A stretch of DNA of 64,000 nucleotides from Cyrtodaria siliqua (lineage: Eukaryota; Mollusca; Bivalvia; Adapedonta; Hiatellidae). The notes under the pieces were generated by a model. The model did not search any database, was not told the origin of the DNA, and worked only from the letters and a program-made list of their open reading frames with translations. Position 1 is the stretch's first letter, and each line of letters opens with the position of its first letter. Below, in pieces: positions 1 to 11,268 of this stretch. The stretch lies in the NCBI GenBank assembly GCA_037043455.1, contig JAWPHD010006742.1, forward strand, positions 62,001 to 126,000. Reading direction: 5' to 3'. The position numbers were made by a program, and so were the translations under genes.

Positions 1-180
1 ACATAACGCATCACTTTACAATTAGCTACATAACATGTCATTGTAAGGTTCGCTTTTTGGTATTATTTTATTTCGTCGGTATGTTCTTGGTGAAAACGCT
101 TTCCCATGGCCACGACCGTCTGATGGGGACAGTAAACCGATGGCCCGTGTATCGGAGTTCATCTTCTAAGCAAGTAAACT

Positions 181-926
181 TAGAGGGCGTGAGCGGTAGT
201 TAGCATATTTCACTACCGTTCATGAACAGTCTCAATCAAACTGAGACTGCAAATTTTCGTATATGTCGTTTTCGGCCGTTTCCAAAGGTCCACTCTCATA
301 CTCTTTTATATAGCACAGTGGCGTTGCTTGTGCAGTGTGGTGGCAGTAAAACTTCTCCCCGCGCTTGCAATCAGGACTGTTATTCATTCGATCTTTGGAG
401 ATCGTTGAGCCCGATATTTATATTTAATTATCGGTGGTACATTTTCAATTTCTTTTGTTTTCTTACTTAATTTTTGATTCGGTGGTTCCACTACTCCGAC
501 CGATAAAAGGCTCTGGGTATTGTTTAACCACTCATAGGATATGTTGTCTGCTTTTTAATTTAGTCTTTTGGCTGTTCTTGTGATACGCAGGCTTCATAAT
601 CGCTGCTCCCAACTAAATTCCATTATGTTTATTTCGCTCTTCGGGGCATTTAATTTTATTAGATACAGGGATTATACGCCGTACGACAAGGGGAAAAAAT
701 ATACTCCATGTCCCCCGCCATATGCATGCCATCTTCGGGATGGTTAAAATTGTGTACTATTGATTTTATGAATATTGAGTTCTGCTCAACCCGGGGCTAG
801 AGGGCGTGAGCGGAAGTTAGCATATTTCACTACCGTTCATGAACAGTCTCAATCAAACCGAGACAGCAATATTTCGTATATGTCGTGTTCGGCCGTTTCC
901 AAAGGTCCACTCTCATACTCTTTTAT
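181..926 (+). mobile_element. Short LTR-type (TRIM-like) retroelement, copy 1, 5' LTR truncated
   Basis: Two direct repeats (181-309, truncated, and about 700-926) flank an internal region of about 390 bp. Each repeat holds GAGGGCGTGAGCGG, a stem-loop of the GTCTCAATCAAACTGAGAC type and the end CATACTCTTTTAT. A purine tract AAGGGGAAAAAA (688-699) directly precedes the right repeat, as a polypurine tract would in this orientation. The third tandem unit has AGCAAGTAAACTAATCTATT near 5970 with none of this sequence, so 181-926 is an insertion. No reverse transcriptase is present, so any movement would need proteins in trans. The second copy is at 56125-56920. LTR ends are not exact. Confidence 0.7.
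370..560 (-). pseudogene. Internal small ORF of the TRIM-like element, copy 1
   Basis: The minus strand reads KKADNISYEWLNNTQ and ends RAQRSPKIE-stop. It matches the 66-residue ORF at 56431-56631 with about three amino-acid changes. The matching ATG region is lost here: the upstream sequence is unrelated. The ORF lies antisense to the AATAAA-type strand of the LTRs. No domain is recognised, and it may be non-functional. Confidence 0.4.
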
Positions 927-1602
927 CTATTCATTAGTAAGATTAGGACAGGTTCCCAGATTAATGTGTATCCTTCCACTCTCTCTAAATAACATATACT
1001 GTGTTGATGAGCCGTTAAACAGTATTTAATTCGTGATCCGATTGGGTAATATTTCAATGGTAAAAACGTAGACGTAATCAGAAACCGAAAATTGTCCAAT
1101 CGAGTCACTTCTTTGGGTACAACAAGAAGTAAACATAAGTTGAAATATTGTAATGGTAGCAATCGGCGATTTTACTTAAATTACTCTCCACAGAGTAATT
1201 TTCTGAACGAACAGTGATTAAACTGTGATAAATGGAAATTAGATCTAACGAACGGTGTATAGGACTTGAATCAATTCGCTAAGTTGACATACAGCCTTCG
1301 AAACGAGCTTCCATACCATGTGTTACATGTATATAGAGAGTACGGGTATCGTATTTTGTTATAATTTTTTTTATATTATTTGCGACTCAAGTACCAGTGA
1401 TTTTCTGTTATTCTCATGAATAGAATGTATGTCAGAATATAAGAATCTTTCCTGGGTATCCGGCAAAGGTCAGGAATTTCAAAACGGGGTATAATTGCCG
1501 AGATTCCGATTTGAACATTTCTAACGTGGATTAGAATTCCCTATATGAACTGAATAGCTATGACTGATTTTTTTTGTTGCATATGATTGACCTTTTATAC
1601 GT

Positions 1603-1679
1603 TGACGTCGTCAATTACTAACGTTGTGCGTGTTTTTTGTCATCATAACGTCATGCAACTGCTGACGTTATTGACGTCA
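1603..1679. promoter_or_regulatory. Cluster of CRE-like TGACG motifs
   Basis: Four CREB/ATF-type half or full sites lie in 77 bases: TGACGTCG (1603), AACGTCAT (1647), TGACGTTA (1663) and a perfect palindromic TGACGTCA (1672). The equivalent stretch of copy 3 (near 6665-6725) keeps only one degenerate site. No gene start is visible nearby, so regulatory function is speculative. Confidence 0.25.
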
Positions 1680-3340
1680 TTGTTTATGGGTTTGATATTT
1701 ATTTTCCCCGTTGTGTAAGATTAGGCTTTCCATCACCCATGTAAAATGCGGATAACCGTATCCGGTATGCAAGAAAAACTCATGTTTGTGTTGTTGTTTG
1801 GTGTGAAAAAAACTCACACACTGATTCAGTGTTTCACGTCTGACAACACAGTTAATTTTGCTAAGCTCTACATATGTAGCAGGGCCCCTCTGGACTACTG
1901 CAGAACTTCCTGAATTTTCGTAAAAACATTTTCATTGTGAAACTTGACGTCCGTTGCTCGAATTATTCAGCAAAAATCGCTGGGTTGACCAATTTTCTTT
2001 TTTTAAAAATCAATAGTTTGAAGAGACCCTCTTATATTTGTCCATTTCACTTACATCTTCAAGTGTATCACTACCCGGTATTAGATTCTCAGATCTGGGC
2101 TCAGAATCATTCAGGCATATCCAATCCTGTATGAAATCATGAACTTGTCCCATTCTTGTCACCTGCAATAAAACAAGAGAAACTATTTGCACATTTTGAG
2201 AAATAAGCAAGAACCGAATAACAGAGAAGTTTTTTTAAGCCCTAGAACGTTCGTAACGTAACTGACAAGGGAAGTAACTGTTTAGTGAGGCCTTTTTAAC
2301 AAGTTATGTCATTTATTCACACCATATGCGTATTTTTAAATAAACATTTGTCAAAGGCGCATGTCTACCTATCCTCTGTTCTCATGCTCTCCGACAACAC
2401 AGTAAAATACTTGCTATTCATGACAACAGACACATCACTTTAACATAAGGTTAAATTTTAACTGTGAAATGAAAATAAATCTAATTAAAAACACATGCAA
2501 ATTACAAACTTTGGATTTGTTTCCACGGAACTAGTATAGAATCCTACGACCCGGAAGTATTTCTCACCGCTCTGACCCCAAAAACATTATTGCGCTAAAA
2601 TAATAGAACTGTGTAATTTAGTTAGATATATGTAGTGTATTTACATTGAATATAGTTAAAGTGCGGACAGATTAGACTTCTGTTTCTAAGTAAGCACATG
2701 CAATACTTCCAATTTAAACATGACAGAAACAAAGACAGAAACAGTTGCATACATCCACGGAAGAGAACACACTTACATTTATAAGCGCGTATAGCTCTGA
2801 GAAATACATACACTATGTGGGTTCATTGCAGTCAAACAGAAGCTATGCATTCCAATATCAGCCTGTGCGGTGTAACGAACATCTCAGCCGGGTGGAGAAC
2901 AGATCTTGAAATTGTTCTTTGAAATTGTTCTTTGTTTCTGTGTGTGTTTGTGGTTGACTGTCGTCCTTGAATGCTACTATTCCTGATCGATTTTTATATC
3001 TAATGGAACTCGAAAAAGATAAATGTTTCATGACTGCTTTTGAGTAATTTATTAAAATTCACTGCACGTGTGATCAAATGATAGAGATACATAGCCGAAA
3101 TAAGAAAGCAATTAACTACTGAAACGCAAGTGTGTTTTACGGCAGATGTCTCAATCGGTAAAATGTTTTATGTTAATAGGTTATACAACAATTCCGTAAG
3201 ACCACTGGTATCACCGGAATATTTCAATGAGTCATCAATAAAATGAAACAAAATATATATATTTCTGTTCTATGGAACCAGAATATGCCATTTTACCTCT
3301 AACCAGTTTGTTGCAAAGGCATCACATCAGCTTTAGTATC

Positions 3341-4138
3341 GTAGACGGTTCCATTTATCATAAGTGTGATTTGGGTCACACTTGTTATTTGGAACAGGTC
3401 CAGAGAGAATTGAAGGTTACATAGGAATCCGGGAACCTTGCTACACCCTTATGTAATAGAGTGATATGGTTTCATATCGGACCTGGAGGGTTGCCTTCGA
3501 AGTACGGGAAAGTCCGGGTTACGTTCCCAACAACGACGAGGTTAAGGGACGTGTTTTGGCCAAGGATACAGCGAATAACCCCAGCGGTGCCCGTAAGACG
3601 CAAACACGTGATCTCCGGGTTCTGCGTCAAAAGCAATTCCGATCGTATTCGTATATCGAAATGATACTTGGTTTAGTTTTACTGTTATATGCGAATTTAT
3701 TGCTTGGGTGCCCAACCTTTTGGCCGTATGCAATATTGAAATATCGTCAAACGTAAGTAAAACGTTTTTGAGTTGCTTCCCTTACATCGCTAGAGTAGCG
3801 TCCCTTTGTATTTTACCTGGATAAAGCTGTGAACATGCGAAGAATTAGGATGCGTGCCCGTGGCCTAGTGGTTACGGTCAGAAGTTGTAACCGAGCACTC
3901 ACGCGTCATCAGCAACATGGGTTCGAAACATGAACGCGGCAAATAAATCATAGAGAGAAAAGAAAAACATATTGTTTTGTATTGCTTTTCTTTATGACTT
4001 AACAACACATGCAATAGTTAGATATAATAGTAAGTTATGTGTTACATGTATTATTGTATTTTACACATGGAATAGTTAGATGTGTGTAATTGTTGTATTT
4101 ACACGAGCAATGCTTACTGTTTCTGTTTGTGAAAATCC
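3341..4138. other. Spacer between tandem units 1 and 2
   Basis: It contains a fragment of the dispersed family (TACATAGGAATCCGGGAACC near 3419), a GC-richer stretch at 3480-3660 open in two overlapping frames with no recognisable domain, and a tRNA-like block at 3851-3940. I see no host gene. Confidence 0.5.
3851..3940 (+). repeat. tRNA-derived SINE-like sequence
   Basis: An A-box-like TGGCCTAGTGGTTA is followed by a B-box-like GGGTTCGAAAC at about tRNA spacing, with 5' GCCCGTGG and 3' CGCGGC ends. The arms do not fold into a clean cloverleaf. It therefore looks like a SINE head or tRNA pseudogene rather than a functional tRNA. Confidence 0.5.
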
Positions 4139-5713
4139 ATGCAGGTGGATGAGTTCAATATTGTTAATTCGAATATTACTAATATAAATGTAATGAGTGA
4201 TAATTTAAAACATTTCTACATAACGCATCACTTTACAAATAGCTACATAACATGTCATTGTAAGGTTCGCTTTTTGGTATTATTTTATTTCGTCGGTTTG
4301 CACGTGACATTTATTTTCCCCATTTTGTAAGATTAGGCTTTCAATCATCGATGTAAAACGCGGAAAACCGTATCCGGTATGCAAGAAAACTCATGTTTGT
4401 GTTATTTTTTGGTATGAAAAAACACACATTGATTCAGTTTTTCACGTCTCGCAACACAGTTAATTTTGCATTGCTTTACGTATGTCTCAGGACCCCTCTG
4501 GACCACGGTAGAACTTCCTGAATTTTCGTAGAAACATTTACGTTGTGAAACTTGAAGTCCGTTGCTCTAATTATCCAGCAAAAATCACTGGGTTGACCAA
4601 TTTGCTTTTTTTTTTTAAAAAAAATATCAATAGTTTGAAGAGACCCTCTTGAATTTGTCCATTTCAATTATATTGTCAAGTGTATCACTACCCAGTATTA
4701 GATTCTCAAATCTGGGCTCAGAAACATTCAGGCATATCTAATCCTGTATGAATTCAGGAACTTGTCACATTCTTGTCAGCAGGAACAAAAAAAAGAGAAA
4801 CTATTTCGCACATTTTGAGAAATAAGCAAGAACCGAATAACAGAGATATTTTTCAAGCTCAAGAAAGTTCCTACCGTACCTGGCATGAGACATAACTGTT
4901 TACTGAGACATTTCAACAATTCATGTCATTCATTCACACTATATGCGTATTTTGAAATAAACACGTGTCAAACTGCAAAAGTCTAACCATCCTCTGTGCT
5001 CATGCTCTCTGACAACACAGTAAACTACTTGCTATTCATGACAACAGACAGAACACTTTAAAATCAGATTAAATTTTAACTGTGAAATGAAAATAAACCT
5101 AGATTAAAAACACATGCAAATTACAAACTTTGGATCTGTTTGATACATCCCCAGAAGAGAACACACTTAAATTTATAAGCGCGCATAGCTCTAAGAAATA
5201 TAAAATATGTGTGGGGTCATTGCAGTCAAACAGTATATATGTATTCCAGTATTAGCCTGTGCGGTGTTACGAACATTTCGGCCTGGTGGAGAACAGATCA
5301 TAGGCCAAACAACTTGAAATTGTTCTTTGAAATGGTTCTTTGTTTCCGTGTATGTTTGTGGTTGACTGTCGTCCTTGAATGCTACTACTCCTGTTCGATT
5401 TTCATATGTAATTGAACTTGAAAATAAGTGTTTCATGACTGATTTTGCGTATTTGACTGCACGTGTGATCCAATGACAGAGATACATAGCCGAAATAAGA
5501 AAGAAATTAACTGCTATAACACATGTATGTTTAACGGCGGAAGTCTCAATCGGTAAAATGTTTTATGTTATTAGGTTATACAACAATTCCGTAAGACCAC
5601 TGGTATGAGCGGAATAGTTAAATAAGTCATAAATAAAATGAAACAAATGATATGTGTTCCTGTTCTATGGAACCAGTGCGTTACTAAGGCATCACATCAG
5701 CGTTAGCATCACA
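4139..5713 (+). repeat. Tandem unit copy 2 (internal deletion)
   Basis: Starts ATGCAGGTGGATGA like copy 3 and matches copy 1 from base 1. After TTATTTCGTCGGT it jumps to the part equivalent to copy 1 position 1690, a deletion of about 0.86 kb once the copy 1 insertion is discounted. It then follows copy 1 to the shared end. Copy 3 begins within three bases of its end, a head-to-tail junction. Confidence 0.8.
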
Positions 5714-5715
5714 TC

Positions 5716-7145
5716 ATGCAGGTGGATGACTTCAGTATGGTTAATTCGAATATTACTAATTTAAATGCAATGAGTGATAATTTAAAACAGTTCTACCTAA
5801 GGCATCACTTTACAATTAGCTACATAAAATGTCATGGTATGGTTCGTTTTTTGGTATTATTTTATTTCGTCGGTGTGTTCTTGGGCAAGACGCTTTCCCA
5901 TGGGGATGGGATGGGGACGGTAAACCGTCCGTCCCGTGTGTCGGAGTTTATCTTCTGAGCAAGTAAACTAATCTATTCATTAGTAAGGGTAGGGCAGGTT
6001 ACCAGATTAATTTGTATCCTTCCACTCTCTCTGGTGCGGCTCTAAATGACATATACTGTGTTGACAGCATTTAGTGATCCGATTGGATACTGTTTTTTAC
6101 GGTAAAACCAAACACGTAATCAGAAACCGAAAATCGTCCAATCGAGTCACTTCTTTGGGTACAACTGGAAGTAAACATAAGTTAGAAATATTGTAATGGT
6201 AGCAATCGGCGATTTTACATAAATTTCTCTCCACAGAGTGATATTTTTGTACGAACCGTGAATATTCTGTGATAAATGGAAATCAGATCTAAGGAACGGT
6301 GTAAAGGACTTGAAACAATTCACTAATTTGGCAAAGATACAGCCTTCGAAACGAGGTATATCAGCTTGGTGTCAAACAAGCTTCTTTACCACGTGTTAGA
6401 TAGACAGTAGGGGTATCGTATCTTTTTATATTTGTTTTTATAATATTTGCAGCTCAAGTGGCAGTGATTTTCTCTTATTCTCATAAATAGAATATCTGTC
6501 ACAATATAAGAATATTTCATGGGTATCCGGCAAAGATCAGGAAGTTCAAAACGAGGTATAATTATTTTTATACCGAGGTTCCGATTATAACTTGGATTGG
6601 AATTCCCTATAAGAACTGAATAGCTATGATTGATTCTTTTTCTTGTATATAATTGACCTTTTATGCGTTGATGTCGCCAATTACTAACGGTGTGCGTGTT
6701 TTTTTTGTCACAGTGACGTTATGCAATTGTTGATTGTGTATGATTTCCCTCACCCATGTAAAACGCGGATAACCTTATCCGGTATGTAAGAAAAACTCAT
6801 GTTCGTCTTGTTTTTTTGCATGAAAAAAACCAACACATTCTGATTCAGTGCTACACGTCTCACAACACAGTTAATTTTGCATTGCTCTACATATGTACCA
6901 TGACCCCTCCGGACCACTGTAGAACTACCTGAATTTTCTTTAAACTATTTTCGTTGTGAAACTTGAAGTCTGTTGCTTGAATTATCCAGCAAAAAACAGT
7001 TCTGTATCACAACCCGGTATTAGATTCTCAGATCTAGGCTCAGAAATATTCAGGCGTATCTAAACCTATATCTGTTTTTTAAACATGTTTAGGGGCCAGA
7101 AAGTTCCTACTCTGACTGACAAGGGAAATATCTGTTTAGTGAGAC
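5716..7145 (+). repeat. Tandem unit copy 3 (3'-truncated; empty site for the TRIM insertion)
   Basis: It matches copy 1 from its start through about copy 1 position 2280, with scattered indels, and then stops at the 33-bp minisatellite. Around 5970 it lacks the 745-bp insertion present in copy 1. That gives a direct paralogous empty site. Confidence 0.8.
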
Positions 7146-7146
7146 C

Positions 7147-7278
7147 TCTACATTCAGTCATTACCTTGTAGTTTACCTCTCTACATTCAGTCACTACATT
7201 GTAGTTTACCCCTCTACATTCAGTCACTACTTTGTACTTTATCCATCTACAGTCAGTCAATATATTTCACGTTTTTAT
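7147..7278. repeat. 33-bp minisatellite, four units
   Basis: TCTACATTCAGTCA recurs at 7147, 7180 and 7213, with a diverged unit at 7246, exactly 33 bases apart. Because 33 is a multiple of 3, the minus strand stays open as an 11-residue repeat. I regard that as a by-product of the period. Confidence 0.85.
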
Positions 7279-7284
7279 TGTGTG

Positions 7285-7770
7285 ATGATCGGCAACCGTG
7301 TGGGACTCTATGACTACACCTTCTGAAACCCTGAAAGGTGAGGTTGGTGCATGAACTTTTCGTCCCCCAGGTTTTCTGGTCGTACCCAGGATTAGCTTTC
7401 TAGTCGGCTGCTGTGGCTGTTTAATACAATTCTGAATATATTCCGAGGCGTTACGAATTGCTTTTTATACGTGTATCGTTTGCTAATTTCTCTTGATGTG
7501 GGCTTTAGCGACTTGTTAGAGATTTCTTTTTGATGGTATGTACTTTTATTTGTATTGTCAATTTCAGCGCTGATAATGGCGAGGTTTTGTACACATAAAT
7601 TCTATTTAATCTAAACAATAGACCATATTGCCTCATGACCGAACCAATTCGGTAACCCTGTCTTCACCACTCTATGTGTTGTATATTGTCCTTTTGGTTT
7701 GCTCTTTGTTTGTGGTGTAGTTCGGACCTACGATGCCATTGCGTGTGGGTGTGTGATTTCTATGATTTCT
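7285..7770 (+). mobile_element. 3' tail of a Penelope-like/RT element
   Basis: This stretch matches the reverse complement of the 3' part of the element at 54398-55840. Shared blocks include TTTTCTGGTCGTACCC, GTAACCCTGTCTTCACCAC and CGGACCTACGATGCCATTGC. No coding part remains, consistent with strong 5' truncation during reverse transcription. Confidence 0.65.
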
Positions 7771-7887
7771 GTGATTTATATAGAACCATTCTTCTTATTT
7801 TTGGGAGATTGATAGTATAAAGTTAAAGCAAAACAATTCAAATTCATATTGATGTTTTTGGATTGAAATATATATATATATATTTTA

Positions 7888-8392
7888 GAAGGATCTGTAT
7901 TAAAATGTATTGTGCTCATATATTCTAAAAGCTAATATTGGAGTATTTGAACTATTGTGGAGAACAAACCAGGAAGACGTAAAATAAATATTTGGATTAA
8001 AAGAATACCTGACAATTTGGATTACAGGGACATTAAACAATATTATAATGACTTCATACTAAATTGGATTATAAAGAAGTACTGCATCTAATTTATTTGT
8101 ATTCTGTAAGTGAATACTGTTCATTGTACTATATATTTTTTTTTTTTTTGGAAGGATCTGTATTATAATTTATTGTGCTCATATATTCTAAAAGGTAACA
8201 TTTGAGTATTTGGACTATTGTGGAGAACAAACCAGGAAGACGTAAAATAAATATTTGGATTAAAGGAATGACTGACAATTTGGATTACAGGGACATTAAA
8301 CAATATTATAATAACTTCATACTAAATTGGATTATAAAAAAGTACTGCATCTAATTTATTTTTATTCTGTAAGTGAATACTGTTCATTGTAC
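7888..8392 (+). repeat. 263-bp tandem duplication within the left LTR
   Basis: GAAGGATCTGTATT starts at 7888 and again at 8151. The following approximately 240 bases are nearly identical between the two units. The right LTR (10602-10955) has a single, more diverged copy. Confidence 0.85.
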
Positions 8393-8460
8393 TACGTGAA
8401 GAAATTTGTGTTGCTGTTTTTTCCCTTACTTTCCCGTTACATTTTACCCATAACAGAAAT

Positions 8461-8478
8461 TGGAGGCTCGTTCGGGAT
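8461..8478 (+). other. Candidate tRNA-Pro primer-binding site
   Basis: TGGAGGCTCGTTCGGGAT differs at about two positions from the complement of the conserved tRNA-Pro 3' end used by several retroelements. It lies just inside the left LTR, where a primer site is expected. Confidence 0.5.
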
Positions 8479-8620
8479 CGAAACATTTTCGGTTTATTTC
8501 GTCATTCATACATTGATTTTGGCAATAATAGAGGAAAAAAGCAATAATTAGTAATACAAGTACAAACCCAATAGTACATTTTGATTACTATAAAAAATAA
8601 AACCAAATAAAATCATAATT

Positions 8621-8770
8621 GCTTTTGAACTTGAGAAATTTATTGCTACGCCTTTCAAGAAGGAGTTTGATTCACCTAAAAAGGATTACCTGCTATTGCC
8701 TGTCCAACATGATCATTAATCAAAGTGTAAATCTTCTATTAGAAAACCAGAAGAATACATTTTTGACTGT
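8621..8770 (+). pseudogene. Gag N-terminus remnant
   Basis: One frame reads FELEKFIATPFKKEFDS, then PKKDYLLLPVQHDH, an internal TAA (8717-8719), and SKCKSSIRKPEE in the same frame. The pattern Lys-Lys-Asp-x-Leu-Leu followed by an acidic/basic helix resembles the N-terminal part of Gag in some animal Gypsy elements. The assignment is from remembered family patterns and has not been searched. Confidence 0.35.
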
Positions 8771-9702
8771 TAGTAGAAACAGAGTTTGATTAAAAAAATC
8801 TAATTGGAAAACAATTAAAATGAAAAAAGAATTGCAAGAAAAAAGCCGCAAGAAAAGAAATCGAAATGAGAAAAATTGGAATGAAAGTAAAAGAAATGAA
8901 AATAAAGGAAGAAACATTAGTGATTCAGCTAAACATATCCCTACTAAAGAAACTAACCTGCCAAAATAAGGCAAAATTGCACTTTAAAACCGTTCATCAA
9001 GGTGTTCATGTCATAGAATAATGTACACGTGCCGATTAAAAGGTTTATTCATAGGTTCTTAAGATACTTGTTATTGAATATACGTAATATGAATTACGAG
9101 TTGGTAACTCTTAATTCAACGCTCCATATTTGGGGTTTGGCCTGGCTGGGTAAAGTCATTTTTATTGTATCTATAGAGTTTGGATTCTTAAAATGTGTAA
9201 GCTATATATTTACATCGTCGTCAGCAGATTTAGAAAGGTCGTACATATGTTGTAAAATGTGTCTGTTGATGGCGGGATAGAGACCATAAGAAATTGCTTT
9301 GACAATCAAAATTAAAACCCATACTTATGAATGCACCAGCGCTTTCAGTACCAACTTTTGATTTTCAATTTTAGTCGATGAAATAAATAAAAATGTCAAT
9401 AATAATCATTATTGTTGCTGATACAGTACGTTTGAAAGAAGACATCTAACCCTTTATAGTTAATCATCCAGTTTGGTACTTCTCATAAAATATCAACAAA
9501 CATCAGTAAACATTACTCAACTGTTGCATAAGAGTGTCTTTCTCTTATTCTAGCGCAACAACATGTTGAAGTATATTTAACTTCATTTAGTTCTTCAGTG
9601 AACACAAACCCCCTCACGTTCATAAATAAAATGAAAAAACAAAATTCAAAGATTATTGAGGTGGAGTTTGATGTTGTAAGAGTACAATACATTTATTGAA
9701 AT

Positions 9703-9756
9703 TTGACATATCATAGTGAAAATAACTTGATTGCTGACGCATTATCTTGCGTTTAA
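9703..9756 (+). pseudogene. Ty3/Gypsy RNase H C-terminal motif
   Basis: The frame gives LTYHSENNLIADALSCV-stop. ADALSR preceded by an Asn-containing turn is the hallmark at the end of the RNase H domain in Ty3/Gypsy Pol. Only about 17 residues remain and a stop lies just upstream. Confidence 0.45.
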
Positions 9757-11179
9757 AATAAATGTGTATATCATCTACACGTACATCATTGTAATTCAAT
9801 ATATACGGAAAGGCAAAGGAAACGCGGGAATTTGCGCTATATATTGTATATACTGCACACGTAATTCCACATACTATTCCTAAGAAATACCAAGCTGTTT
9901 TGTAAAAAAATAAGTTGCAGTTAATTAGAGAAAGGACACAACTGTGATGCTGTAGACGTTTTAACACACTACACCTTCACTTGTAACAAGAAATTCATAA
10001 ATGTTGAAGTTCCCTTTTGAAAAACTGAGCCGGTTAAGTATTGCATTTAAAGAGTTTGCACAATTTTGCAGCCTAAGTGCTTGAGCCAAACGCGTACTCT
10101 GTCAATAATAAAACTTTGAAGGAATACTATTTGCTGTATTATGTATTGTTTCAGTATTTTTCCAAATTAAAGTCTTACGTAGCCATGTATCATTCGATTT
10201 ACAGCGGCATATTGTACAAACAATATATAGTGGAAATTCCCGAGTTGCGTTTCTTTTGCGTTTCAGTATATGTGTAGACGATTATAATTTTTGAAAACAT
10301 ATGTCATGCTGTAATATATGTTTGACATATGTACTAAAACTGAAACATGATTATCTTATTACATTGCTTACAACATATTATTCAAAATAATGATTTATGT
10401 AAAGGGGAACGTGTTAAATATGACTGTGTTTATTTTCAATGTTATGTGTGCATGTTTATTATTGATAATGTCATTCAAGGTCATTAAAATAAATAACATG
10501 TTTATATTTATGTCTGTGACAGAAACTTATAGAAATTATATTGCAGTAAATAAACAAAGCTTTGCGAGATTGGTAGTTGTTCAGTTTATGTGAATTCTTA
10601 TTGATGTTTTTGGATTGAAATACACATCGTGAGAGGATTTATATGAAACAGAACTCATATATTCTGAAATGTGAAATTGGAGTATTGAGATTATTGTGAA
10701 GAACTAAACCAGAAAAGAATTAAAATAAGTTTTGATTAAAGGGATATTTGACAATTTGAATTAAAGGGTTACTTGACTATATTATTAGAACTTTATACTA
10801 AAATTGGATTTTAAAGAAGTACTGGGTCTAATATATTTGTAGTATGTAAGTGCATTATTTTACATTGTACTGTTTGAATAACTTTTTGAATATATCTTAA
10901 AAAATGTGTTGCTGGTTTTGCACTTCCTTTCTCGTTTCATTATATTCGCAGCACATTAGAAAAGCGACAAACATATCTTGTTTTTTTTTGTATTTTTATT
11001 TAAATGTACTGTCATTTCCTTTCAATATTACATTATTACTATGGTTTATACGTAATGTTTTATTTACGAAGTAGATGAATGTGTCCACTCAATGTGAAAG
11101 TTTAAATAGTATCAAAGTTTTAAAGTATACATATCGTAGTTAGTACTAGTTAGTACTAGTTACCTATTTATGTTTACAG

Positions 11180-11268
11180 GCGATTACCAGTATGTTGCAA
11201 CATTGGAAGTAGTACTTATCTCACGTGAATATGAGAAAACCATACTAGCTACATTTCTAGAAAATGAG
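11180..11268 (+). CDS. Exon: SEA domain part 1
   Basis: The acceptor is TTTACAG and the donor GAG|GTATTT. The exon enters with two bases completing a codon (phase 1 intron) and leaves in phase 0. It reads DYQYVATLEVVLISREYEK, then TILATFLENE. The hydrophobic strand followed by a helix fits the first strand and helix of a SEA domain. It is the most upstream exon I can support. Confidence 0.7.

Larger units (their letters stand above)
1..3340 (+). repeat. Tandem unit copy 1 (about 2.7-kb unit, with an insertion)
   Basis: First of three direct copies; the others begin at 4139 and 5716. Base 1 corresponds to about 78 bases inside the unit, so the copy starts left of the window. The shared end reads GCATCACATCAGCNTTAG near 3330 and 5695. 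Copy 1 is the longest once the 181-926 insertion is removed. No conserved reading frame runs through the copies, so this is a non-coding segmental repeat. Bases 927-1030 are a reverse-orientation relative of the dispersed family seen at 47085-47325. Confidence 0.8.
7850..10955 (+). mobile_element. Decayed Gypsy-like LTR retrotransposon
   Basis: Two related direct repeats begin TGATGTTTTTGGATTGAAATA (7850 and 10602) and end near ACA (8455 and 10955); they are the candidate LTRs. Five bases after the left one is TGGAGGCTCGTTCGGGAT (8461-8478). It matches the 18-base primer site complementary to the tRNA-Pro 3' end at all but about two positions. Internally there is a Gag-N-terminus-like remnant (8621-8770), a basic Lys/Asn-rich ORF of 49 codons (8820-8969) and an RNase H tail motif NNLIADALS (9703-9756). 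Protease, reverse transcriptase and integrase are not recognisable. Confidence 0.5.

Noticed and set aside
3466..3756. 96-residue plus-strand frame in the spacer.
   Set aside because: No recognisable domain. A second overlapping frame is also open, suggesting composition rather than coding.
7066..7260. Minus-strand 11-residue repeat protein over the 33-bp minisatellite.
   Set aside because: The open frame follows from a period divisible by three. There is no start context, domain or upstream gene.
9653..9967. Minus-strand 104-residue frame with a hydrophobic segment.
   Set aside because: It lies antisense to the RNase H motif of the Gypsy-like relic; no homology or splice context.
10390..10593. 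Hydrophobic frame MTVFIFNVMCACLLLIMSF as a signal peptide for the SEA-EGF gene.
   Set aside because: The possible donor is weak and leaves phase 0, whereas the next exon needs phase 1. It also lies inside the Gypsy-like relic.
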